This document shows positions 14,585 to 23,400 of a DNA stretch of 26,118 nt, piece by piece; the first letter of the stretch is position 1; every line of letters begins with the position of its first letter. This DNA comes from CAZCVI01 sp964502145. Lineage in GTDB: Bacteria; Acidobacteriota; Aminicenantia; UBA2199. The position numbers were made by a program, and so were the translations under genes. Location of the stretch: the NCBI GenBank assembly GCA_964502145.1, contig CAZCVI010000097.1:1-26118 (forward strand), written 5' to 3'. Below the pieces are notes generated by a model. It was not told where the DNA came from and made no database searches. It was given only the letters and a program-made list of their open reading frames with translations.

Positions 14585-17062
14585 ATGATTAACACACTTA
14601 AATTTACTACACACCGAGGCTTCCAAGCCCGGAGAATATTGATAAAATCAGCCATGCTGCTGCTTGTACTGACCATTTTGTCGATTCCAATTTTTTCCTA
14701 TTCAAGCTCAGACCAGAAGCATGCCCGCGTAAATACGAACGCCACTGCCCCCGACCTGTTGCCAGCCACCTGCATTACCACCTATGACGCAACCTGCCCA
14801 TATGCTGGAGAACAAAATGCCTTTGGCAGTGATCTGAGAGGACAATGCACGTGGTATGTTTATGGCAGAGTGCAAGAACTGGTAGCGAGCGGCTTCCTGG
14901 GAAATGCCATTGGTGTGATGTTTTATGAGGCATTCTGGGATAAATCGAATCGCAATGCCAAAAACTGGGATACAATGATTGGCGGGGAATGGATAAAAAC
15001 ATCCACTGTTCCGCTACCAATCGAAAAAAGAAAAGCGGGACTTTTGGTAGTCTGGGACAATGACCCGGACAACACTAACTCTTCATTATACGGCCATGTG
15101 GCATTGGTTGAAGAAGTAAATGCAGATAAATCAATGTATCGCATCTCTGACTTTAACTGGACAAGTAGCCTGCAATACCAGGATACCGAATGGCTGCCCT
15201 TCGTGGGGAATGATTCAAGGCTTGGAGTATTTCCAAAGTTCCTGGATCTCACCTATGCGAAAGATAACCCGGAAATTTTAACTCCCAAGGATGGCGAAAC
15301 CAACTTGCCTCCTTCTGCTGTAACCTTCACCTGGAACTTCAACAACCCGGCTCATACAATTGCAACAGTCAGGTTTTCACTGAAAGAAGCTCTGGGGTAC
15401 GGTGGCCCGGTGGGATATATTCTCAGTAATAGAAAAGATATCGGCAATGTGACCAAATACCTATCTTCAAACATTGAAATGTTAGAGGAAAACCAATGGT
15501 ACAAATGGTGGGTAGAAGTCAATTTTAACGATAGTTCGGCACCTACTGGAGCGGGTGGCTATTTTAAAACAAGTAATAGTGGAGGCATTCCGATCGGAAT
15601 GCCCAAAATCGGCTTGAGTAGCAGCCACTTTAATCTGGGTGCCATTGCCTCGGGTCCTGCGGCTGATAGTGAATTGCTGTTTATCAATAACATTGGTAAA
15701 GGAACCCTCAACTGGACGACCAGCAGTAACTCTTCCTGGCTGATGGTATCGCCAGCATCAGGTACGAATTCCGGCACCATTAATATCTCGGTTAACACCA
15801 CGGGTTTGTCCTCAGGAACCTACAACGGACAAATTACAATCAGCGATCCCAATGCCATCAACTCACCCCGAACGGTAACTGTTGTACTGGACGTCCACCA
15901 ACCAGGAATGACCCTTTCTCCTTTCGGTGATTTTTCCACTCCCAAAAACGGTTCTACTGTAAGAGGCAGCGTACCTGTAACCGGATGGGCGTTAGACGAT
16001 GTGGGAATCGAGAGTGTAAAACTATATAATGGCAATGACTATATCGGCGATGCCATTTTAGTGGAAGGGGCACGACCGGACATTGAGCAAGCCTATCCCA
16101 ACTACCCGCGAAACTCGAAAGCAGGGTGGGGATACATGCTGTTGACGCATTCCCTACCAAATGGTGGAAACGGGACCTATACCTTTAAAGTGAAAGCCAC
16201 GGATAAAGAAGGCAATACAATCATATTGGGCAGTCATACTATTTATTGCGACAACGCCAATGCGATAAAACCCTTTGGGGCTATAGATACACCCACCCAG
16301 GGCGGTCCAGCAACGGGAAAAAATTTCGTCAATTGGGGATGGGCGTTAACTCCGAACCCCAATATGATTCCGACAGATGGTTCAACGCTTATGGTTGTAG
16401 TCGATGGGGTGGAGATCGGGAAACCAGTATATAATCTCTATCGCTCGGATATTGCGGAACTGTTCCCAGGATATCTCAACAGTTCAGGTGCAGTGGGGTA
16501 TCGTGTTTTAGATACCACGACTTATAGAAACGGCATTCATACGATCCAATGGCTTGCCCAGGATAACGCGGGGAACATGGATGGTATAGGCAGCCGGTAC
16601 TTCATTGTCCAAAACACAGGTAATAACCCGCACGCGGACACAGCAACGACGTTCTCACTTGAGCAAATTGCCGGTATGCCTGTAGACAATTCCGAACCCA
16701 TTCAATTCAAAATAGGCTTTGATAAAAATGGGACCACGCAGACAAAAAAGCCGGGTGTAAGAGAAGAAAAAACCAGCCTGAATATACGCGAAAACGAGAT
16801 GTTAACACTATATTTAGGCAAAAGTTTAACCAATTGCCAACAGATCGAATATAAATATATAGAATTTATAGGATTCATGATTTCTGGCCAACAACTGAAA
16901 CCATTACCTATCGGTTCAACATTAGACTTTAAAAATGGTATTTTCTACTGGCTGCCTGGGCCAGGTTTTGCAGGCGAATACCAGTTCGTGTTTATCACTA
17001 AAAGCGAGGGTGGAACATTACAGAAAAAGAATGTAAACGTAACCATCCACCCTAAATTCTAA
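14585..17062 (+). CDS. Secreted CHAP-domain amidase with BACON and Ig-like modules
   Basis: The protein has 825 residues. A signal or anchor helix (17-41, RILIKSAMLLLVLTILSIPI) follows a basic start. CHAP domain: C88 in RGQCTWYVYGRV and H171 in YGHVALVEEV are the catalytic pair, with N191 in SDFNW a likely third residue. Then come a fibronectin-like region (about 220-325), a BACON-type module (335-435, LNWTTSSNSSWLMVSP), two Ig-like domains (about 440-680, starting at PFGDFSTPKNGS) and a C-terminal putative Ig module with FYWLPGPGFAGEYQFVF. It probably cleaves peptidoglycan cross-links or peptide stems at the surface, the other domains binding polysaccharide or protein. ATG 14585 is chosen because GGAG lies six bases upstream; the ATG at 14573 overlaps that site. 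It lies between two Lmo0937-like genes. Confidence 0.85.
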   Translation: MINTLKFTTHRGFQARRILIKSAMLLLVLTILSIPIFSYSSSDQKHARVNTNATAPDLLPATCITTYDATCPYAGEQNAFGSDLRGQCTWYVYGRVQELVASGFLGNAIGVMFYEAFWDKSNRNAKNWDTMIGGEWIKTSTVPLPIEKRKAGLLVVWDNDPDNTNSSLYGHVALVEEVNADKSMYRISDFNWTSSLQYQDTEWLPFVGNDSRLGVFPKFLDLTYAKDNPEILTPKDGETNLPPSAVTFTWNFNNPAHTIATVRFSLKEALGYGGPVGYILSNRKDIGNVTKYLSSNIEMLEENQWYKWWVEVNFNDSSAPTGAGGYFKTSNSGGIPIGMPKIGLSSSHFNLGAIASGPAADSELLFINNIGKGTLNWTTSSNSSWLMVSPASGTNSGTINISVNTTGLSSGTYNGQITISDPNAINSPRTVTVVLDVHQPGMTLSPFGDFSTPKNGSTVRGSVPVTGWALDDVGIESVKLYNGNDYIGDAILVEGARPDIEQAYPNYPRNSKAGWGYMLLTHSLPNGGNGTYTFKVKATDKEGNTIILGSHTIYCDNANAIKPFGAIDTPTQGGPATGKNFVNWGWALTPNPNMIPTDGSTLMVVVDGVEIGKPVYNLYRSDIAELFPGYLNSSGAVGYRVLDTTTYRNGIHTIQWLAQDNAGNMDGIGSRYFIVQNTGNNPHADTATTFSLEQIAGMPVDNSEPIQFKIGFDKNGTTQTKKPGVREEKTSLNIRENEMLTLYLGKSLTNCQQIEYKYIEFIGFMISGQQLKPLPIGSTLDFKNGIFYWLPGPGFAGEYQFVFITKSEGGTLQKKNVNVTIHPKF

Positions 17063-17088
17063 TCAATTCAAAAAAAAAGGAGTTTAAC

Positions 17089-17238
17089 ATGCTTGAGACA
17101 ATTTTGATAGTCCTGGTTATCCTGTGGGCGTTGGGGTTCTTTGCTTTCCACATTAGCAGTTCCCTGATCCATGTGCTTCTGGTGGTCGCGGTAGTTATCC
17201 TGATTGTGCGACTGTTGAGAGGTCGCCGCGGAATATAA
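17089..17238 (+). CDS. Lmo0937-like small membrane protein, copy 2
   Basis: The 49-residue protein is identical to copy 1 over residues 1-40 except at the end of the second helix (VVILIV) and in the tail (RLLRGRRGI). AAGGAG stands six bases before the ATG. It begins 26 bp after the CHAP stop codon, so it may be translated from that message. Two hairpins follow: TACCAAAA-CAGT-TTTTGGTA (17251-17270) and a terminator at 17325-17355. No sigma-54 promoter lies directly upstream. Confidence 0.9.
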   Translation: MLETILIVLVILWALGFFAFHISSSLIHVLLVVAVVILIVRLLRGRRGI

Positions 17239-17250
17239 TAGCCGAGAAAA

Positions 17251-17270
17251 TACCAAAACAGTTTTTGGTA
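17251..17270. repeat. Small hairpin after Lmo0937-like gene 2
   Basis: TACCAAAA (17251-17258) and TTTTGGTA (17263-17270) form a perfect 8-bp stem with a 4-nt loop. It could be an mRNA 3' structure. Confidence 0.55.
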
Positions 17271-17324
17271 CCCAGATTCTGAAACGAGATTCAAAAACTC
17301 GATAGGAATCTCGGTACGCGGTAG

Positions 17325-17355
17325 AGACCTTGGGCAGATTGCCCAAGGTCTTTTT
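17325..17355 (+). terminator. Terminator after Lmo0937-like gene 2
   Basis: AGACCTTGGGC (17325-17335) and GCCCAAGGTCT (17341-17351) form an 11-bp stem with a 5-nt loop, followed by a run of T. This is the sister of the terminator at 14207-14235, with a better U tract. Confidence 0.88.
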
Positions 17356-17410
17356 CCCCTCTGAATAACTCTTTTTCATGGGGTAACAAGTGGAGTTCAG
17401 TAAGCGAAAC

Positions 17411-19342
17411 TTATTTATCCTGCGAAAAAATGACTACGGTATAGGGTCCAATACAAATTTTCCCATAACAAGGCAGTCCGTGGGTTTCTCCTACTTGTGC
17501 CTCAACATCCGGGGTAGGATGGTTTGCAAAATTTGGGCCATAGTTATATGAGTCGCTGTTAAATCGTGTTTTCCACAACCCGGCCCGCGGAAAACCGATG
17601 ACATAATCGTCGCCATTTTGATTCATCATATTCACAACTACAATGACGCTATCGGTTGGGCCTTGTTTATCCCAGCGATGGAAAGCGAAAATCTTGGCCG
17701 CCTCATTAACATGATAGATTTGAATATTTTGGCCGCACAACCCCCGCGTTAGACCGGACAGGTTACGCCGCATGGCGATCATATCGCGGTACATCTGGAG
17801 AATACCATGTTCACCTTCAACCAGGGACCAGTCAATGGGCAATTTATCCTGGAACCAGTGGTCTTCGAGCAGTTCTTGTCCTTCAAAAATCATGGGGATA
17901 CCGGGCGCAGTGAGCACAAGAGCAACGCCCATTGTGGAGCGTTTCTTGGAAAACCAACTGTCCGCCTTCCCCGGCCAGATTTCCTCGGGCACGCGGGCCT
18001 TGCCGTTGGCAATCTCATCATGGGACTCGGTATAAATAATCCGTTTGAAAGCGTCTGGATCGTAACGATGTTCGACAACCCTCTTCACCGCGCCGACATC
18101 GCGGGCATTATCATCGGAGATTATAATGGCTTGACGAACAGTATGCACAAAATCGGCATCCCATTGGGCATTAAAACCACCCCCACCAGCACCTACATCC
18201 TTGGTTATCCAGGAGTTCTTACGCATCCCTTCGGCGATGCTGATCTTGCCAGGGAACCGTTGTTGGATTTCCGTATTGATCCATTGCATCAGGCTCCAGC
18301 CATCAGGAATATCACTGTATGAATTGCTTTCATTCCCGTCAATGCTCTTGATAAAGATAATCATATCCCAGCGCAAGCCGTCGGCGTGGTACTCTTCGAG
18401 CCACATCAGCGCGTTATCGCGGATGTATTGGCGTACTTCGCCCCGTCCATAATCCGGGCGCGTCTCGCCCCAGGGAGTGTTCGAGCGGTGGTCATTGTAG
18501 AAGTAGATTCCCCCTTTGCCATTCTCGCTCCAACCATCAAATTGCCACATATCCAGGTCAGAGGGGCCAAAATGGTTGTAAATAACATCCACGATAACAG
18601 CGATACCATGTTTATGAGCGGCCTTGACAAACCGCTTAAATGCTTCTGGTCCACCGTATATCGTTTCGACAGCAAAGGGATGGGCGGGATTATAGCCCCA
18701 CGAAAAATCACCGGCAAACTCCTCTATAGGCATCACTTCCACCGCATTTATGCCCAGGTCCTTGAGATATTGAAGTCTTTCGATAGCACTGTCAAATGTT
18801 CCTGGACTTCCTTTTTCTTTAACATTAAAGGTGCCGATATGCATCTCGTAAATGACAAGCTCATTGCCCGTGGCCATTTTAAAGTGATCACCCTCCCACC
18901 TGAACGCTTTGGGATCATCAATAACGCCATTGCCAGTGGAGTGGGTTACTTTTCTCGCGTAAGGGTCAATACGAGAGAGAGGCGGGAGCTTCCAATCGAC
19001 AGGGGTATGAATCATATATCTGTACTCATCGCCTGTTTTGGCGCCCAGCACATGCGATGACCAGCAACCGTTCTCTTCTTTATCCAGAGGTGTTGACGTC
19101 TGGTTCCAGTCATTAAAGGTTCCGGTCACGTAAACCTTTTCGGCATGGGGTGCCCATACCCGGAAGGTGACACCCTTGGCATCAGGTATTGACCCCAGGC
19201 CTGGATGTTTTATCGTGGTACTTGTTTTTTTTGACATGCTATTCTCCTTTTTTCCAGGCAATTTTGATATTATAGTGCTCCCTATATCCTGGTTATCCAC
19301 CACGGGAGCACCCGTGTTGGTTGTACGTTTCTGTTTAGCCAT
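17411..19342 (-). CDS. GH13 1,4-alpha-glucan branching-type enzyme
   Basis: The protein has 643 residues from ATG 19342. A CBM48-like domain (about 45-130; VTFRVWAPHAEKVYVTGTFN) precedes a GH13 barrel with DVIYNHFG (252-259), nucleophile D326 (DGLRWD), acid/base E371 (SIAEG) and stabiliser D442 (ESHDEI), then a C-terminal beta domain. It should transfer alpha-glucan chains in glycogen metabolism; a trehalose-related or other GH13 activity is possible, as it is shorter than classical GlgB. Two starts compete. ATG 19342 has GGAG nine bases upstream. ATG 19237 (MSKKTSTT) has a better AAGGAG at six bases and is where the enzyme's own sequence seems to begin; the 35 codons between resemble a catalase N-terminus. 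Promoter P3 precedes both. No partner glycogen gene is adjacent. Confidence 0.9.
   Translation of the reverse strand: MAKQKRTTNTGAPVVDNQDIGSTIISKLPGKKENSMSKKTSTTIKHPGLGSIPDAKGVTFRVWAPHAEKVYVTGTFNDWNQTSTPLDKEENGCWSSHVLGAKTGDEYRYMIHTPVDWKLPPLSRIDPYARKVTHSTGNGVIDDPKAFRWEGDHFKMATGNELVIYEMHIGTFNVKEKGSPGTFDSAIERLQYLKDLGINAVEVMPIEEFAGDFSWGYNPAHPFAVETIYGGPEAFKRFVKAAHKHGIAVIVDVIYNHFGPSDLDMWQFDGWSENGKGGIYFYNDHRSNTPWGETRPDYGRGEVRQYIRDNALMWLEEYHADGLRWDMIIFIKSIDGNESNSYSDIPDGWSLMQWINTEIQQRFPGKISIAEGMRKNSWITKDVGAGGGGFNAQWDADFVHTVRQAIIISDDNARDVGAVKRVVEHRYDPDAFKRIIYTESHDEIANGKARVPEEIWPGKADSWFSKKRSTMGVALVLTAPGIPMIFEGQELLEDHWFQDKLPIDWSLVEGEHGILQMYRDMIAMRRNLSGLTRGLCGQNIQIYHVNEAAKIFAFHRWDKQGPTDSVIVVVNMMNQNGDDYVIGFPRAGLWKTRFNSDSYNYGPNFANHPTPDVEAQVGETHGLPCYGKICIGPYTVVIFSQDK
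19238..19342 (-). pseudogene. Possible catalase N-terminal remnant fused to the branching enzyme
   Basis: The 35 codons ahead of the internal start at 19237 read MAKQKRTTNTGAPVVDNQ and then lose similarity. TTxxGAPVxDNQ is the standard N-terminal strip of monofunctional haem catalases, where it is followed by an xxTAGPRGP segment that is absent here. A catalase promoter and first codons seem to have been joined to the branching enzyme by deletion. The frame is open across the junction, so a fusion product could be made. The identification rests on about a dozen residues. Confidence 0.5.
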
Positions 19343-19391
19343 TACTTTATTCTCCTATTTAAGTATATTAATTTAGTATAATAAGTATATA

Positions 19392-19408
19392 AGCATTTAT
19401 CATACCAA
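19392..19408 (-). promoter_or_regulatory. Sigma-54 promoter P3 (branching enzyme)
   Basis: Minus strand TTGGTATGATAAATGCT has GG-N10-GC and differs from P2 at one base (C to T in the -24 box). Predicted start near 19380, about 40 nt before ATG 19342. Confidence 0.78.
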
Positions 19409-19512
19409 GAGATGAATGAACTCGCGAAACAAAAGAAAAAAACCGGTAATTAAAGAATCGTTCTGCTAATATGCAATGATAAAAGGTGTTTTGGAAAGAC
19501 ATGGCTTGATTA

Positions 19513-19539
19513 ATGATTGAAATGATTGAAATGATTGAA
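19513..19539. repeat. ATGATTGAA 9-bp array (three copies) in the P3 region
   Basis: Three exact units lie between P3 and its candidate enhancer. The matching part of the P2 region (about 13573-13585) has only one degenerate unit, so the array expanded after the two regions diverged. Confidence 0.8.
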
Positions 19540-19565
19540 TAATAAATTTCTCTTCCAGCCAAGAT

Positions 19566-19579
19566 TGTCCTATAAAACA
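19566..19579 (-). promoter_or_regulatory. Candidate enhancer site for P3
   Basis: TGTCCTATAAAACA is the best palindromic member of the family and lies about 160 bp upstream of P3. It is 53 bp beyond the 3' end of the next minus-strand gene (19632). Confidence 0.62.
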
Positions 19580-19631
19580 GTAAATTTCGCGCCATGCAAC
19601 ACTTGGACTGTAACATAGAACCGCTGGTATA

Positions 19632-20135
19632 TTATACTGTTGCTGATGGGTCATGGTAGATTTTTACATCGGGGAGCTTGTTCTTTTTACGAAATGCCTC
19701 TGCCTTTGTGTACAAGTAGTAAAAGTCCGTCATGAAGTTTTTACCTCTACGTTGCGCGGAACTTTCAAATTTAATATAATCTGCTGTTTTCTGCCAACAC
19801 TTTATTATAACATCGTAAGACAGCTTAAAAACCAACGGTTTATACATAAAACCTAATTTGATAAAGACGCCTAATATGTCAAATGTAGCACATACCCTGT
19901 CTACAATTATCCTGGTTTCCTGATTAAGTGCCTCAGGATTACTTAGGTCCGTGTTGTAAATAGTTCTGCGGTCTGCACGTGCGCTGGGATTACTGATCCG
20001 TTCTTCGAATGTTAGATACGTCGATAAAAATCGCGACTTCTGAGCTTCCCAGACTTGTTTAGCAGCATAAATCAATGCCAAAACAGCAACAGTTGCACAA
20101 ATACCCTCAAATACTGTTTGCAAATCAATAGTCAT
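19632..20135 (-). CDS. Membrane-anchored DUF4760-like protein
   Basis: The protein has 167 residues. A single N-terminal membrane helix (about 8-25, VFEGICATVAVLALIYAA) is followed by QVWEAQKSRFLSTYLTFEERI and a helical cytoplasmic domain with RRTIYN, RIIVDRVCATFDILGVFIKLGF and YDVIIKCWQKTADYI. This pattern (one helix, a conserved Arg/Tyr strip, a hydrophobic core with a Trp) resembles the DUF4760 group of uncharacterised proteins; I am not certain of the family. GGAGG stands close before the ATG. It is the last gene before the divergent repeat element at 20177-20336 and has no evident partner. Confidence 0.7.
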   Translation of the reverse strand: MTIDLQTVFEGICATVAVLALIYAAKQVWEAQKSRFLSTYLTFEERISNPSARADRRTIYNTDLSNPEALNQETRIIVDRVCATFDILGVFIKLGFMYKPLVFKLSYDVIIKCWQKTADYIKFESSAQRRGKNFMTDFYYLYTKAEAFRKKNKLPDVKIYHDPSATV

Positions 20136-20176
20136 TGTACCCCTCCATTTTTTACTTTTTTTGAGGCTCTTACTTT

Positions 20177-20336
20177 CCTAAATTCACCGCCAAACCTTTG
20201 AGAGTACCATAAAATCAAGTGGGAGGAATGGGAATTATGGGAAGAATGGGAGGAATGGGAATTTTTTTGTTTTTCCCATAATTCCCAGCATTCCCATAAT
20301 TCCCATTCTTCCCATTAAGTTGGCGGTGAATTTAGG
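20177..20336. repeat. 160-bp element with perfect 17-bp inverted ends and a long internal hairpin
   Basis: CCTAAATTCACCGCCAA (20177-20193) and TTGGCGGTGAATTTAGG (20320-20336) are exact inverted repeats. Between them, about 43 bp of GGGAAT-type 9-bp units (20219-20261) face a complementary C-rich arm (20272-20316) around a T-rich loop. A partial relative lies at 9571-9617 (TTGGTGGTGGATTTAG). It looks like a small non-autonomous element or a folding intergenic unit; no target duplication was seen. The rest of the 20136-20495 gap holds only a weak promoter. Confidence 0.8.
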
Positions 20337-20432
20337 CTTTGCCGCATTTTTTGTATTAAGTTTAAATGCTATCATACGTGGCATCCAATTTCAAATGAAT
20401 CTGGAGATAATTTAAAATTTTTGCGTCCGCTA

Positions 20433-20461
20433 TTGAAATTATAGAAAAAAAATGGTAAAAA
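20433..20461 (+). promoter_or_regulatory. Weak sigma-70 promoter candidate for the fusion gene
   Basis: TTGAAA (20433-20438), a 17-bp spacer and TAAAAA (20456-20461) lie 35 bp before the ATG at 20496. This parallels the promoter at 9624-9652, and both follow the same inverted-repeat segment. Confidence 0.35.
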
Positions 20462-20495
20462 CTTCTTTTGGGCACAAGTATAAATGGAGAATAAA

Positions 20496-23400
20496 ATGGG
20501 GAAGAATAGTTTAAACATGGGATTCAGTACAAAAGACGGGACTCCAGTACCCGGTTTCCTGTCCACACTGATAGCAGATTATATTAATAACCTGGATCGC
20601 TTCTTTGACACCACTACCGGAGCAGTTCAAGAACCCACCAGGGATGATCAGACACCTGCTTTCTTGTTTAGTGAAGTCACTGGTTATGCCATCCGCAACC
20701 TGCTGCTGCTACACTCGCTTACTGGCGACGACAGCTATTTGCACCGTGCGGAAAAAGCTGCCCGGTGGCTCACCGAAACGGCAATGCACAAGGGCTGGAT
20801 ACGTACCCGCTACTACTTGGCGAAAGATAAAGAGGAAGCCCAACAACTGTACTCCTTCCATTGGGGAAATATCCTCCCTTTCGATAACGGCATCTGCCTG
20901 GGAGGTTTAGCTGCCCTCTGCAAAGCCACACGCAACCCCATCTGGCTCAAATACACCACGGAACTGGCCGATAACCTGGTAAAATGTGTGCAAGCAGACG
21001 GCTCTATCGAACCCTTCATCAATATCTATGGTAATCATCCCGGTCTCCCGGAACCGCTGCGCTGGTCGCAACAAAAAGGGAGCTTCCATACCAAAATAGC
21101 GGAGTCTCTGGTAGAATTCGCAAAAATTACGGGTAACGAAACCTATCGCGACGCTGCCTGCAAGATTTGCGAATATGCACTATCTTTCCAACAAGAGGAC
21201 GGCAGATTCATCACCGATCAAAACGGCATTACCCAACTCCACCCCCACTGCTATTCCACGGAAGGAATATTTTATGTGGGCCTTGAACTGGGAGATAAAA
21301 AATTAGTGGCAGCGGCCCGCCGTGCTGTGGAATGGGCTTTGAGTCAATGTGTTGGCGACAACAAAAACCGGATTCCCCAGGAAATCGGGCCACAGGGACC
21401 ACTCAATCTATCTTATCGAACCGATGCACTGGCCCAAGTACTGGGTTTGGGCTGCCGCCTCATCCGGGGCGGTCACCTGGACGATTCATGGTGGGAAACA
21501 CTGTCCGCACTGGCAGACGGGGTGTGGTCTATGAAAGACCCGGTGCAAAAATATTTCCGCTATGGCACCTACGAATACGGCGAACAGTCAGAAACCTTGA
21601 GCTATTGGACAAACATGTTCGCATTCCACGGTCTGCTGGACTATTGCACGGCGTGGGTGTCACGACATACTGCGGCGGTGATATTGGCGGGCGGCATTGG
21701 TTCGCGATGCTGGCCGGTCTCTTGCGAGGATAATCCCAAACCTCTCTCAAAAGGCTTTTTCGGTGACAGCAGTTTACTTGAACTGACCGCTTCACGTATT
21801 TTAAATTCCGGTTGCGTACTGCCAGAAAACCTTTTTGTGGTCGCTTCCAGCCAAGGCTTAACTATCGCCAGGAAACAGATGGCCCAGCTTCATATTCCTC
21901 CAGAAAACATGATCGAGGAAAGAGTACCTTCTGGGACAGTCCCCGCCTTGAACTTGGCTGTGAATACGATAACCAGTAAAGGAAAAGAACTTTTACTGGT
22001 TTCAATGGCAGATAACCTCATCGAGCCTGCCTTGGCTTTTGGTGATACAGTGTTGCGTGCCTCTATGGCAGCGCATTGGCAAAGCCAGGAGGGACAGGCA
22101 ACAATTGTCAGCCTTAGTATCCCGGACCGCCCATTTGATAATCGCTTCGGACACGATATCTATCGCCAGGACCACGAAATGCTGCGCCGGGTTTACCGGG
22201 ATTCCAGATTCGTTGAAAAACCGTCCACCTCACCTGTCCTCAAACAGGGCGAAGCCTTCTCGTGGAACAGCGGCTCCATTGTGTCTACTCTTGCGTATTT
22301 TAAAACATGTCTGGCGGAGCTTCAGGAACCGGGACCGAATAATAAAGATATTTCTTATTGTTTGTTAGAGAATCCCAAGGTGAGCAAGAGCACTGCACTC
22401 TATCCAGGCAATGTACGTTTTGTGGATTTAGGTTCGCCAGGAAAAGATTTGCTCGCCTTTTTCGCAGGTTCAGAATATACCGGGAATGCCGGGAACATCG
22501 TGTTGGGCTCAAAAACAAAGGATGTGGTCTTTGTCAATGCTTCCCGGAACCTGGTTATCTATGACGGCATACCTATTGAAGTGGTGGGCATTAGCGATCA
22601 CCTGATCATAGACAACAGCTTCACCAGTGTAGCTGTTGTCTTGCCCTTTAGCAGGGTGGAGACATTGCCGCAGTTGTATAACATGTTCAAAAATTCCAGG
22701 GAACTCGCCCCCTTTATCAAAGGTGGGATAAAAGACCCGGCGCACGGCTCACATCACATGGCATTTGAATGTCACGGTCAATGTCAGACCCATTCCGATT
22801 ACGGACTGGCCCTGGCGGTGTATTGCACGGATATTCGCATTGAGCGGAGCCAGAACCGTCTGCGGGTAGTGGATACCCGTTACCTTAAACTGGACAACCA
22901 TGAAATAGATATTGTCATGAGCAAAAAATCCGATCCCAGGCTGGCCCGTCACTTGCTGGACGTCGAAACAGTGGCCAGGATGCTGGCGGAACGTATTGGA
23001 TTTACACCTGAGGCACTGCACCTTTTGCGTCTGCTCTCTCTTTGCCACGATATCGGCGGTTACCTGACAGACCAGCAGATCGCACTGGAAAGAGAACTAG
23101 AAAAATGTATCCACGATATTTCAAATCTCGATTGGCGGACCATTGATTCCCAGGTGCTTCTCAAGTTAGTCCATACTCGGGCTGGAGATAACTTAACGCC
23201 CCCCCTGGAAAAACTCCTGGCCACATTCAACGATAACGTGCAATCCGCCCTTCATGTCCTGGATATCGAGAAGTTAAAAGCATACCCGCTTTTAGACGAG
23301 TTGTTGTTCTTGATTTGTAATCAAGAGCGTCCCGCTGATTTCCGGCTTCCTTTACCTTTTCCTCCGATCATTGCGCCCGAGGACCTGATCAAAGTTTTTG

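Noticed and set aside
17068..17379. Minus-strand frames over the Lmo0937-like gene and terminator
   Set aside because: They are the antisense of the repeated gene, with a matching shadow at 13950-14300, and have no start signals.
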